In this document: in pieces, positions 48,471 to 60,206 of the stretch
Layout: each line of letters starts with the position of its first letter
How positions within the stretch are numbered: position 1 is the stretch's first letter
Source of the DNA: Astrocystis sublimbata
Lineage: Eukaryota; Ascomycota; Sordariomycetes; Xylariales; Xylariaceae
Direction: 5' to 3'
Length of the DNA: 64,000 nucleotides
NCBI GenBank assembly: GCA_022453515.1
Contig: JAJNNY010000023.1
Span: 372,001 to 436,000, forward strand
Notes under the pieces: model-generated
The model's input: the letters and a program-made list of their open reading frames with translations, nothing else
Database searches by the model: none
Told to the model about the DNA's origin: nothing
Translations under genes and position numbers: made by a program

Positions 48471-50115
48471 ATGGTTATCAAGAAGCGGCAAATTCTCTGG
48501 GATTGGACGAATACGTCGGATATCCCTGACAAGATAAGCCAGGTTCCTTTTGGTGGTAACAGCCCAGTCGCCTCCGTTGTCAACTGGAATGCCTGGGTCC
48601 CCCCTGAGCTGAAGGGTCGAGCACCTTTCCGGCCTATGGTTCGTGTCCTTGACAGCACCAAAGGTAACGACTGGGCTACGATTCAGAACTCCAGCTATCC
48701 TATTATACTGTTTTTCAACGAACCCGAACGTGCTGGAATTTCACCAGAGCAGGCAAGGGATATTTGGTACCATCAAATGTTGCCTCTACGAAAGAACAAA
48801 GGGAAGAAACTAGGGTCTCCTGCTGTCGCCTCGGTATATAGATCCCTTGCATACCTATCCATAGGATCATGCTTTTTCAAAAGCGCTGACAGATCTACTA
48901 GGATGAGAATGGGCGGAAGTGGATTGAAAAGTTCATGTCGCTTGTGTCGAAGGACTTACCTGACTTTCTCTGCTTGCACTACTACTCGAAGAGTGCAGAT
49001 GATGCCATCAAGTACATTGAGAGCATGCATAACAAGTGGCCAAAGCTGAAGGTTGTAAGTTATCACACTCATATCAAGTCTGAGATTTCCACCCACTGAT
49101 TGCTCCATTAGATGGTAACGGAAATTGCATGCATCGACCGCAACTATCAGAATGTCTTGGGTTTCACGGTCAAAATCTGCAACTGGATGGATACTAAAGA
49201 CTGGGTATTCGAGTAGTATGTATCCTCAAAACATATGCTTCTTCAATCTAGCAACTCCATGGCACTGGCAGCATTTTGTTTTTCTGTGGAAAAGAAAAAG
49301 TGCCAAGAGAATATGCAATGACTGACTGGTGATGTCCCAGTGGTCTGTTCGACTTCCAACGCAAAGTCGCCGACAGCTTTGTTAGCCCAGCCGCCCAACT
49401 CATGGACAGCAAAGGCAACTTTACAGAGCTTGGTAAAATGTACGTTCATGACCAGCCCTTGAAGCAGCCAGGCAAAAAAGCGTTGGTGGCTGCTGTGCCG
49501 GAAAGCAACGATTTCGCTATAGCCGAGCTCGACATTACCGCTGTTCTCGGCCAGGACCAGCAGAAGGCCTTGAATGCCCACAACGAGAAACGAAAGGCAA
49601 AGGGCCTTAAACCTCTTGCTTGGGACAGCAAGCTTGCGCAAAACGCCGAAGCATATGCAAAGCACTTGGCTCAAATCGGCAAACTAGAGCACTCAAGTGG
49701 AGACCAACGACCAAATCAGGGCGAAAATCTTGCATGGTAAGTCTATTCTCTGTCTTAATAGGGACTGTTGTGCCCTTGAAATGGATTGAAGTTTGACTAA
49801 TGCGACACTTTGCAGGGCTTCAGGTTCTAGCACGCCCCTCATTATGGCTGCAAACATGTGGCTAGCGGAAGAGAAGAACTACCACGGCGAACCAATCGGG
49901 CAGGGTAACTTTGGTTCGTACGGCCATTACAGTAAGTGATTTACTAGTCAACTTTTATGTTTGCGATGACTGACGAACGACCCTTACCAGCTCAATGCAT
50001 GTGGAGATCTACCACAAAGCTGGGCATGGGCTGGGCTAAAGATGCTAAGGGAGGCGTGTACATTGTTGGACGATACTCTCCTCCCGGTAACGTCACCGGC
50101 CAAAAGCCGTATTGA
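48471..50115 (+). CDS. GH128 glucanase domain fused to a CAP (PR-1/SCP) domain
   Basis: Six exons (48471-48833, 48902-49054, 49112-49215, 49341-49736, 49816-49931, 49991-50115) give 418 residues with consistent phases. Residues 1 to about 250 are a GH128 domain (Asl1-like beta-1,3-glucanase): NWNAWVPP, FFNEPE with likely acid/base Glu84, LCLHYYS, and VTEIACID with likely nucleophile Glu176. About 275-410 form a CAP domain: HNEKRKAKGLKPLAWDSKLA, HSSGD, GENLAW, the CAP1 signature GHYTQCMW at 375-382 and GRYSPPGN. One continuous frame in exon 4 carries the end of the first domain and the start of the second, so the fusion is not a splice artefact on my part. No signal peptide is visible after the ATG, odd for two families that are normally secreted. 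Wall glucan binding or cleavage is inferred. Confidence 0.85.
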
Positions 50116-51480
50116 GTTTCAAGCCTTCATTTCGTTAGAATCTTCACGGCTTTTGATTTTCCATGCGATCGGTTATGGGTTACATAGACGGCTGTTTCAA
50201 TCAGCTATACACATTCCTTTATTACAGTCATTCTAGAAACTATCTTTAAGAAATAAAACCAATTTGGAGTAGAACCATATCAGTCCAAGTGTGGTATGGG
50301 AATGGCATCTGTCGATGTATTCAAGGACCTGGGGCCATATGAGAGTTGTATCGGAGCGATCCCCTTTTTATATCTTAGCAGATTGAATTCCTACCAGGTA
50401 GCAGCGGTAGTTTGGAGGGTCGTAGCCATCGTACCCGATGAAGATTTCATTTGTGGCATTTGTGCGGGCGACGAGGCGGTGGGTTTTGTCACCGTTTCCT
50501 TTGGCTCTTCTTTCACAGGAGACGAGAGGCCAAGTGGCAACCTCACACCTGCCCTTTGAAGTGTAGCATCCACGTGGCGAGGCAATCAGCCTTGGCCCTT
50601 GGCTGCCTCGTGAACCTCACAAGCAGGCCAACGTGGCAGATCTGGGCGGCACGTTGTGTAGAATACAAAGCAGTCGGAGTCCCTGAATTGATCAGGTCCG
50701 TCGCAAATATTGGTTGAATTGCATATTGGGTGATCACAAGTCGCCGCACGTTCTCGGGATCTTGGGCCCAGATCCATCAAGCTTCTGCAGCTGTCTGTGT
50801 CGTGGTCTGCGCACTTGTTACTTGAATGTAGACTTAGTAATTGCAGTTACCATGAGCGCAGCCACGTTTACATCAAATACCCTATTAGGTGCAAAGAGTG
50901 CACAAACCATTCTATTGTTAGGATCCAACACTCAAGAGTCAAGACCAACCATGTATTATTATTACCTTGGATAGTTCTGATTTCCTGTTACCTCGTCACT
51001 CCCGCAATAGTACCAATTAAAGTCCATAACGGGGCAATCAACGCCCCAAGATAACCGTGGCCATATTCCCAAAATTCATATTCACTCTCGGGTCCAGCAG
51101 TACCTACCTAGGCTGGTTGGCTTAACACTAAGCAGGTAACATAGCTAAATTCTCTTCTCCATGCAACCCCCGCCTACGAGACTCTTTCGCACCAGGCATC
51201 TAACACATCAACAACAGCAACAACAGCGAGACTAGCGAGACCAGTGAGTATTTGATCAGATAGCCGATTTATATTTCGCAGCCACATATTTTTGCTGGGG
51301 TTTATCTTTGGGCAACTCTGCGAGCGCACGCCTTCTGTCAATGCTTAAGTGCCTTGTCCTGGCCCGTCCGCAACACTTTCCACAGATCGCGACATCTTTC
51401 TACAGAACCGTTATCTCGACGATAGAGCCTCACTGACTATTGCATCAATCAGACACATACACATCCAAAGATTTGGCATC
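50116..51480. other. Intergenic region
   Basis: 1.4 kb between the GH128-CAP gene and the orphan gene, both rightward. Only short domain-free frames. A CCTACCTAGG motif lies at 51101-51113. Confidence 0.5.
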
Positions 51481-53412
51481 ATGCCGCCGCCGCCGATCGA
51501 GGTGGAACTCACCTTGGCCATGGTCAAACACAGACGCCAGTGTGTGCTCTGGGCCATGATGCATCTTCCGGGGCTAGAAATCCCCCTTGATGACAACGAA
51601 TATAACAAGACCAAAAACTCACTGAATGAGACGATTGAAGGGTACTATGAAGTCTACTTCAAGTTTCAATACCTTACAAGACCAGATGACCAGATGTCGC
51701 AAGACTGGCTTTCTTTCAAGAGCGAAAGCTCTGCCTGGAAAATAATCTTGACTCTGTGGGAACTTAGCATCGAAGACCATCCATTCGAATTCGGGGCTCC
51801 CTTAGACGTTAAGGACGGCGCAGCCGCATGTGTCGAGTATACTGAATATCGAGAAGAGCGCCTAGACCGGGATCGGGTTGTCCAGCACAATGCCGATGGG
51901 ATGGATGTCGACACGGTATCCCAGACGACGGCCGCCGAGCCTGCTTGTATCATGGTACCCGAGCACCAAGAGCCTGAACAGAGGAAGCCCGAGAGCACTG
52001 TCCGACCACATTCGACTGAGATGGCCAAGAGCATCAGGTCTACATCAACCACTGCCGTCGAAGAGGCCACGCAATCCATGACCGACCCCCAGCCTTCGCC
52101 CCCGACTTTAACTGTGGCCCCTCCGCAGAAAAGAAACGACCGCAATGCCGGCGGGCTAGAGAATGACGCACGACTTAAGCAGCGGTCGAAAGAATCCACT
52201 GCTGATATCGTGTCCGATGAAGTTGAGGTTGAGCCTAAGCTCAGCGACGACAACATTAACAATAGCGCCGGTGTTGATACCGCCCAAGGAATTGCCAACA
52301 GCGAAGAAGTCATTGAGATCAAAACAACTTGGGAAGATGTTTCTGCGAAAGGCACGAACTGGGAAACAATCTCTACGAACAGCCCTAGTATATTGATCAG
52401 GCTCCCGGGCAAAAATGTACATATCTCATCGGAGACTTACAAGAAAACATGCCCCGGACCTTCCAAGTATTATGGAGAGAATTGGACCAAGCCAAGACGT
52501 GTGAAGCAGCATGGGGGCTCGCGCAAAGGGCGCTCAGCTAGACGATCCATGCAGCTCCTGAAGATTTTCAACGATCAACCACGGGACGGAAGGGTCGTCG
52601 TATTTCAACTGGACCCGTTCGAGATCATGATCTGGGATGCAAAGAAGATCATTGGCACAAAAGGGAGAATCATCAACACTGCCGTTGATATTGCTGGTGA
52701 TGGGCTTATAGAACTATCGATGCGACCAGGAACGGGGGATAGTTGGTGCACCGACTACGTCCTCGCACTGGAGTTGTCAGAGAAAGGGAAGAGCACCCTT
52801 GGCATCGACTCACGGGATCACAAAGTAATCAGTGCCATCCAAAAGACCTCGTGGATGATGCTTTGTTACATGCGAGACTGCATTGCCATGTTGGCAAAAG
52901 GCAAGGTCAATTATCCTCATCTGGATAAAAGTTTCAAGGAATCAGCTACAGTGTGGGATGCCATCGAGGAACAGCCAAATGATCGTGCTACCATCCAGAT
53001 ACAAAAGACGGTGTACCGAGAAGCGATGGATTTGTTCACGAAGATTCGAAGGAACAAATTTGTCCAAGATGACAAAAATAACGCCTTGAAAGAGACAAAA
53101 CAGTTTCTTGTAGACGACCTCAAAAATGACACCGGCGGATATGAGCAAACCTTGGCGAGACCCAAAGACCATTACGATGATCTTGTTGAAGCCAATCCCG
53201 AGCTTTGGACCAGAGAGGAATTCATTGCATCTTCCCTTCTCGGAAACGGTATAAATGACAGATACCTTCACGATGGATTCGTAAGAAGCGCGCCCCTTGA
53301 AGGCATGAAGACTAAGAGACCGGGCCTGGGCGAGCCCATCGGCGAATCCATGGCTACTGCGGAACCCGCTACAGCCGGGAGCTCCAGGTTCAAGCGACGA
53401 CGGCTGAATTAG
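51481..53412 (+). CDS. Intronless orphan protein, unknown function
   Basis: 643 residues from the ATG at 51481 (MPPPPIEVELTLAMVKHRRQ); the frame is open further upstream, but only from GTG. The first 110 residues look folded and helical (RRQCVLWAMMHLPGLEIP). A long acidic and Ser/Thr-rich linker follows (about 115-310). The C-terminal half looks folded again, with a basic patch HGGSRKGRSARRSMQLLKIF and VVVFQLDPFEIMIWDAKKII at about 375-430, and ends in a nuclear-localisation-like RFKRRRLN. Length, composition and the basic tail suggest a nuclear protein. I recognise no catalytic or DNA-binding motif. It follows the GH128-CAP gene in the same direction but 1.4 kb away. Confidence 0.7.
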   Translation: MPPPPIEVELTLAMVKHRRQCVLWAMMHLPGLEIPLDDNEYNKTKNSLNETIEGYYEVYFKFQYLTRPDDQMSQDWLSFKSESSAWKIILTLWELSIEDHPFEFGAPLDVKDGAAACVEYTEYREERLDRDRVVQHNADGMDVDTVSQTTAAEPACIMVPEHQEPEQRKPESTVRPHSTEMAKSIRSTSTTAVEEATQSMTDPQPSPPTLTVAPPQKRNDRNAGGLENDARLKQRSKESTADIVSDEVEVEPKLSDDNINNSAGVDTAQGIANSEEVIEIKTTWEDVSAKGTNWETISTNSPSILIRLPGKNVHISSETYKKTCPGPSKYYGENWTKPRRVKQHGGSRKGRSARRSMQLLKIFNDQPRDGRVVVFQLDPFEIMIWDAKKIIGTKGRIINTAVDIAGDGLIELSMRPGTGDSWCTDYVLALELSEKGKSTLGIDSRDHKVISAIQKTSWMMLCYMRDCIAMLAKGKVNYPHLDKSFKESATVWDAIEEQPNDRATIQIQKTVYREAMDLFTKIRRNKFVQDDKNNALKETKQFLVDDLKNDTGGYEQTLARPKDHYDDLVEANPELWTREEFIASSLLGNGINDRYLHDGFVRSAPLEGMKTKRPGLGEPIGESMATAEPATAGSSRFKRRRLN

Positions 53413-54174
53413 ATGTTGGTGATTGGTCAGCCATTGCGCAATAGCCGAAAAACAAGCCTATATAGATCTGGAAGCTGCAAAAGGCCGGAGAGTGACCTAT
53501 GGCACTGTTCAACAACCGAACGCTGTTAACCTGAGCAACCCGACAAATGACAGCTCACATATGTATGGCCTATAGGTCGGGGCTGTGGCAAAGGACACTG
53601 CCGAAGTCACAGACACGTGTCTTACCTGCACGAGCATAACGAAAGACAAGGGAGCAGAACTGTCATCTTCGATGTAACACTATGGGAGTTGTTAAAATAG
53701 AATACAGTGCCATGGTCATGGCTAACTATTTGAGTTTTTTTTCACTTGCGACCTTGACATGCGTGGAGTAGTCAAAGCATAGATGTCAGCTTTCGTTAGC
53801 AATGGGGGCTGTCGAACAATACACTACTATACCTACGACCTGGCGATAGGTACCCTCACCTAGGCGCCCGGAGAGTCGTTAGTCAGCAACACAACATCTA
53901 CCTGATCTATCTGACACAGACTCATGGAATAGATTTCGGCGTTGTGTGTGCTCGTCTGTCGAGCAAGCACATGATTTACTGTTCTGTAGCTCTACAAGTG
54001 TGCCTGCATTTTCAGTGAGGGAGGAGCGACTTTACTAGAACTGAACGACAGGCACCTGAGATCATATTGGGCTTTTCAATGTGCTCACTATAAATGAATG
54101 ACATCGCTCTCTTAGATATCAAAATTAAGTACTATATACAGCAGGAAGATATTCATACATCATCTGAGAAGACC
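53413..54174. other. Convergent intergenic region
   Basis: 3' ends of the orphan gene and the HD-domain gene. No gene seen. Confidence 0.5.
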
Positions 54175-55048
54175 CTACAAGTGAGAGTTGGGGTGAGCGG
54201 CCACCTCGGCCTGGAGGCCACCCTGGATCACGTCGAATAGACGATGTCCAGTAGCATTGAATCCGGGGACGTAAGCAGTACCGAAGTCCTGGATGAATGT
54301 GTTGTAGGTGGACTCGGGCTTGGTGGCAGCGAACCAGGTGAAGGTGGCGTTGGTGCCCCTGAAGAGGAGGTCGTTGGGGAACTCGGCGAGGATGCTGTCG
54401 TAGTCCTCATCTTTGATCAGGGGCGATCGGGGGCCAGGGAACTCGAAACCAACACTCTTAATCATCCATTGCGTCTGGATGCTCTTGAAGTCGGGGATGT
54501 CGGAGATGGCCTGAAGAGCGATGGCGTCGTAGACCCATTGCTCGCGCAGCTCGTGCCATTCGCTCTTGGCGCAAGGGTGGCTTCGGATGAATTTCAGGGC
54601 ACCAGCACCGCCGTCGACCTCGAAACGGTGCTGCTTCGTGACCCAAGGAGAGTCGGGGCGCACTAGTTAGAGCGATGTGTTAGCAGCGGGCTTCACAGAC
54701 TTGACTTCTTGATATTTGCGTGGGGAGGTGCGTACTGTCCCAACCCAAATCGTGGAGGAGCGTGCCAACAGCATGTGCCTCCAAGTCAATCTGAGCCTTG
54801 AGTGTGGCGTTGTTGTTGAAGGCGGCAGCTCCGAACAGCCATGAACGCATCACGTGGCTGTACAGGTAAGGCTGCAGGGGAATGAACTTCTTGACTTCGG
54901 CAATGGCATCGCGTACAAGCTGTGTGTCGACGACCTCGATGTTGGCGATCTTGGTAGTCGGCAGCTTCTTGCCAATGTGGCTGTGGCTAGGAGCAGCAAC
55001 GGCAGCGCCAGCGAGGGTCAGGGCGGAGGCAATGATGGAGAACTTCAT
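54175..55048 (-). CDS. Secreted HD-domain protein (cyanamide hydratase-like)
   Basis: Exons 54736-55048 and 54175-54662 give 266 residues. MKFSIIASALTLAGAAVAAP is a clear signal peptide. HD-fold residues follow: YLYSHVMRSWLFG (His near residue 65), the HD pair in HAVGTLLHDLGWD (about 92-104), and KQHRFEVDGG plus YDAIALQAI on exon 2. This is the arrangement of fungal HD hydrolases related to cyanamide hydratase, which bind a metal through these His and Asp residues. Substrate unknown. Relatives are mostly cytosolic, so the signal peptide is noteworthy. The start at 55048 was chosen because it opens the signal peptide. The gene is 2.4 kb from the terpene locus, so membership in it is uncertain. 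Confidence 0.82.
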
Positions 55049-57485
55049 GATGAGATGCTTAAGACTTTGCGAAGGAGTGATAGGAATAAGACTTATTAAA
55101 ATGAAGTAAGAGGCTGGTGTAAGAGGGAATGCCGAGGTGGAATGGAGTGAGCGCCGATGAGAGTTTACATGGCTCACGAAGGTGCGAGGATGCCTTCATA
55201 TATCCCCAGATTCCTCGCCCTGAACATCATACTACCTTGCAGCTGAGACCGTCCTGTTTTCTTGCGGAAGTACTGTGGCGCGACGGTAAAATTTGCGGTC
55301 GGATCCTATTGCCAAATACATGGCATTGGGTACTAGTTGTCGGAATTAGCTCAGCATAGAAGTAGATGGTAGCATTGGCCTTATACGAGTTTACTGTAGC
55401 TGTAGCGTACACTACGACGTAGATGATGATGAGGTGCAAGCTATCTCGCTTACATGGGTTGGGGTATTTGGAAGAGAGATCAAAAGCTACCAGTCGCCAG
55501 CTACCTAACCTTGGACCCCAGACAACCAGCAAGCCACTCATGGTCGGTTCTGACGAGTTAGACTCAGTTAGTTACTCTCAATGGCGTTGCACCGTCTAAG
55601 ATTAGTATCAAAACCCCATGCCGGTTCGAAACCTACGAAATCTAAGGCCGAGATGGGGGGGCTAGTCTATGGGGTTGTAGTATGTTGCAGCTTTGCACAA
55701 GAACCATGTGGAGGTTGAATACTCGCATTACCACTTAACCTAAGGTGCTTCCAAGTTGTTTGATGTGGTATTTCGCCAAGTGTGATGCGCATGTACCTCA
55801 GGTAGGTAGCTCCCACATTGCAATTATGCATGCGCTGGGTAAGTGAAGCGAAAGTAAAGATGAGGCAAGGCGCCTCTCAGATTGGTAGGTGTCTAAGTAG
55901 TATGCTAGTAGTAAGCGTCTGGCTGCGACCTGCGAATTCAAGGTTGTGATGAGAACAGGAAATATGCATCATAAACGTTTGCTTGATGGAGAGAGAGTAA
56001 GTACAACCACGGTATCCTGACCGAAAAGCATGTTGAGCACTGGTGCGGATGGATGAGGTACAACCGCAGGCTTCTCTTTTGGTTTCCTTTTTTAGAAGTC
56101 GTTTGACTATCACGTTATTGGTGTATTGTGATGCAGATCCGAGGTCGTGAAGGTGCAAATCTACCTACATACAGGAACACCGCCCGGTCCAATTGGGAGC
56201 GCGTTAATTGGCGAGTTGCTAAGTTCTTTATGCGTACCTAGGTACCGAGGCCGGAATTACAATTTGCTTTCCTCTGCATCGCCGCGTGTTTGCACCTAAT
56301 CTATGGCCTCCCTAGGTACTGAGGGGGTGAAGTGGGAGGTACATACCTAGGTAGGTGCCCAGGTAGGTAGCCCTAAATCGAAAGGGTCCGTCCGCTATGC
56401 TTCTTCAGCACAAGCGGAATCGAGTCCGCTTGGACAATCTCCTTTCCCCAACACACGCCATCCAACCAAGATGTCCATACGACCAAGATTCCCCCCCCTC
56501 GCGGCAGGATTATACGTATTGAGACCAAACGATACTGGTAGCAAATTATGAACAAAAGTCCTTTTGAGGCGCCAGACAGCCTAGAGCATGATGCTGACAC
56601 ACGGTCGTGAATCTCATTGGACTAGCTTCAAGAAAGTCATTGCAACAGTATCATCGGTCGGAAAGAGGAACAGTAATCTGTCTGCTGCTTGAACGTCCTA
56701 TGACAAAAGATCTCGTCAGTCAAAACGCGTGCGTGGTCGCGATACATGATACCCTTAACACTGCCAATAGAAGACAACATCCTTGCAACTTCAGCATCGG
56801 TGATGCGATTGAGTACCTACATGTAGGTAGGGTGTCCATGTCCAGAATGTAGACTTGAGTTTAAACACTATGCCAAAGACCGGATCCCCCACCCGATTCG
56901 ATAAAGTCCAGCAAAACCCGTGCCAGCACCGACAGCGACGCTCTTTACCTTGCTCTTCCCTTCCACATTGATACTTCTCCTTTCGAAGTCCTGATATGTT
57001 GGTGCTCACAATAGGCATCATCAAATTCTCGTCGCGTTATCCCAGATATCCACAGACAACATTCGTTGCACGAGCCGAATGGACCAAACTGCTCTCTTCC
57101 CAAGCAAAAAAAGGTAATCACGTCAAAAGGCCAAACCCTTGTTATCTATCAACTTCCATTGCAATGACTCTTTGATCAAATTCGGCAGTTTTACCTAAGA
57201 CAAAATCGACCTTCGCCACTGGCCGGCGGGACATGCAGATAAGCCCGCCACTAGGGTCGCGTAACTCGAATCTGACTGACGCCTGCTACAGAGTGACTTA
57301 GAAACGGCGCGACCCTTACGTTCGCGACAAGCGCCCAGATATTATGCCGACTCCGAACACCACCACTGTGATACCAGAGCGTTGAATGCTCACAGCTGCG
57401 CTGTGCTCGCCAAATACGGCATGGTGCCCCTTTTGGCAGGTGTTACTTGCGGCACAGCTCTCGCTCTACCCCAACAGGAATGAGA
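55049..57485. other. Intergenic region with CCTAGG motifs and a hairpin
   Basis: 2.4 kb without a supported gene. Motif clusters lie at 56237-56250 and 56338-56371. A 7-bp perfect hairpin (AAGCGGA/TCCGCTT with a six-base loop) lies at about 56413-56432. It resembles a tRNA arm, but no acceptor or anticodon arms pair around it. Confidence 0.45.
56338..56371. repeat. Cluster of CCTAGGTAGG motifs
   Basis: ACCTAGGTAGGTG followed by CCAGGTAGGTAG within 34 bases, part of the dispersed family. Confidence 0.5.
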
Positions 57486-59245
57486 TCAGACTGAAGGATC
57501 TCGCCGAATCTTCTTGAACAGCACTTTGATTGTTGGGTCAGCAAGAACGTTGACTTCAAACATGATGTTCTTCGGCCGTCCAATCACGCCATTCTCGAAG
57601 TTGAACTCGTAGTTGAGCAATATGTAAGCCAAGATGATCTTGATCTGATTACTGGCGAAGAACCGGCCGGGGCAGGCATCGTTGCCGAAGCCGAACTGCA
57701 TACTGTCATAAGATGTGCTCGCAAACTGAAATTTGTTTGTGTCTTCAGGCTTGCTGCGTAACTTGTAGAACCTGAAACCGTCAAACGCATTGGCGTCACC
57801 CCATTCAGCTGGGGTCTCATCAAGTATGTTGGTATTGCATTGAACTATTGTGCCGGCTGGAATGTGGAAGCCATTTGACAGGTCAATGGGAACCATTGCC
57901 TTGCGCTGGAAAGTTGCTGTGGCACACAATCAATCAGTACTTGCACGGTTTTTGACGCGATGAATGCAGGTTAAAGGTCCACTCACCAATGGAGGGAGGG
58001 TTATGCCTCTGCGATTCCTTCATGAAGCTGTCTAACTTTCTCATCTGCGTGAGGTGTTGCTTCTTTAGCGCCTCGCTGCCCTTGGTGACTTCGAGTATCT
58101 CTTCTCTGAGCGGCTCGATATACTCACGTCGTGCTGCTAGGTCGTAGAGGCAATGGATGATGGCCAGGCGCGTCGTATGGATTGCTGCCGTGGCCGTAAG
58201 CATCTGGAGATTTGCCAGCTCCTTGCTGTCAAACGATCTGTCTCCGATTTTACCGGCTCGCTGTTGCATCCACTCTATCATGTCATTGTAAGCATGCGAA
58301 TGCGTTTTGCTTGACTCCTTGGACCGCTTGTTGACTTCAGGCAGTAGGAGTTCTAGTGCTCGCCGGTGGTCTCCGCGGATGCGTGTCATCTCCGGCACAA
58401 AGTACTGGGCTAGTGGACGCAGCCAGGGCTTCCATTGCTTGAGCTTCTCGGCGCCTAGCATGACATCCAATGAAAAGGTTGTGCTGCAATTCAGCCAGTC
58501 CTCATCCCGGCACATGGGGTATCCTACGAAGATGCGCGCCGAAGCTTGTGCCACAACACGGAGTAGCTTCTCATGCAGATCCAATGGCGTCCAATCTAAC
58601 ACCACGGTCAGCACACAAAGGAACGGATGCGATATCAGGGAATCGGCTGACCTTCGCACTTCGGAAACTGGGTCTCGAAGCAGTGTGCGACCTCGTGCTC
58701 CACGTCACCAACAAAGTTGCCCAGATTGCGATTCAGGTCGATTTTGATCGCACCTAACATGACATCGCTTTCGTGATCGATGGTAGTGTAGTGACCGATA
58801 TGTCGCTGTACTCTTTTTTAGCAGGGCGGCCCATGATCTCGGACTTCCATTTGCACAAACATCGGCTAGGGCCTTCATCCCGCTTGCTTCGTGTCTATTG
58901 AGGGGCTTCAGATCATGCGCCAGCAGCCTTGGGAGGAACAGTCGCGGCCCGTCCGGCGTTAGCACTTGAAAGATGCCGTTTCCAAACTATGAGAGTGATG
59001 AGCAAATTGGCAGCACTTCGGGATTGCTACCAGGAGCTTGCCTTTTCGTAACCTTCACGAAGCAAGACATCAGCTTCGTGCACAAACCGTCGCTTGAGCG
59101 TGTTGACATCTTTGGTAACCTCTCCGACCGTGGGAACGGTAAAAGTTGGGAGCCGCTGGGCATTGAAAGCAACGACGCTTCCGATCAAAAGTATCAAGAC
59201 CGTGGCTACCAACACCCACAACTCTGACATGTCAAAGGCACTCAT
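57486..59245 (-). CDS. Cytochrome P450 (membrane-anchored)
   Basis: Five exons (59042-59245, 58861-58986, 58652-58805, 57987-58595, 57486-57916) give 507 residues, normal for fungal P450s. An N-terminal anchor (SELWVLVATVLILLIGSVVA) targets the ER. The body has the I-helix region and PLREEILEV, a K-helix-like KLDSFMKESQRHNPPS (the ExxR equivalent is Glu-Ser-Gln-Arg), the FRFYKLR region, and the haem loop FGFGNDACPGRF with Cys446 as axial ligand. The first intron (58987-59041) starts with GC rather than GT. This choice gives the in-phase join EGYEK-FGNGIFQV expected of the family, whereas the nearby GT gives a stop. The gene is divergent from the glycosyltransferase and close to the terpene synthase, so oxidation of a terpene is the likely task. 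Confidence 0.88.
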
Positions 59246-60206
59246 ACTGATTGTGATGAAATATCGCTAGGTCGTCTAAGAGTGGCAAGAAGGAAGTCTC
59301 GTCTAAGATGGACGCTCATCCCCTCTCTTACTTGGCCAGGTCAGTAGAGTCAGCAATGCCGCCTCGCTGTTGAGGCGCAAGCCAGCCAGCGTGGCCACTC
59401 AAGCCACTCCAGGTGACAAGGCTGGTAGGTAGATCATTGATCAAATCTGCCAGGGTTTAGGCCCGAGTTTATGTAACATGGTCTGTCATCGCAACATCAA
59501 CACAGATTCCTTCAGCCTGCCCCCGGTGCCTGAGACAGACAGGTCTTTGCAGGGCAAATAAATCAAACTCGCCCAGCTGGAGCATGCGTTCCTCGCGCAG
59601 TGCAAAAGTAAGACTCAAATAACCAACCACCCCCGTTCGATTGCCAACGTTCTTGCGCTTCAAGCAGGTGTCCAATGGAGCCGTCCCTCGACAAGTGAGC
59701 GACACATGACACGTATCTTGCATACCTGCTGTGCCACGCTTGGCGAGTTGGGGGCTGAAAACAGAAAGTAAGTAAGGTTACAACAATTCTCCCGAACACC
59801 AATCGCCTGTTTTCAATTCGCTCATTATGTGCTATACATCATAATTACAGACTCACCTTTCTGCAAGGCGTCCATGCACTAGCCCAAGTTCTTACCTGAT
59901 AAAAATGTACTTGTCGTGACGACCCTCCCTGGCATGCCTGGATCTCACACCGTGGCGCGCCCGCCGTGACCAAGCTTCTTGTATCGGCCCGCAGTGATAT
60001 ATACGCCTTGATCACGAGGAAACGCCACTCTTATAGCCTATCACAAATGGTTCGTCTTGGCATCTGCATGAATCACTGATTTAGGAGTGACGACATATAT
60101 TCACCTTACAGCCTCATCTTTCGGATCCGACCGTAACATCCAAAAGCTGTCGGCAAGATTCTGCTTTTTCTCGTCAGCAAAATATCGATACACCTGATGT
60201 CCCAAC
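59246..60206. promoter_or_regulatory. Divergent region between P450 and glycosyltransferase
   Basis: 961 bases between two opposite starts, holding both promoters. No further gene was recognised. A shared control region would fit a biosynthetic cluster but is inferred. Confidence 0.5.
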
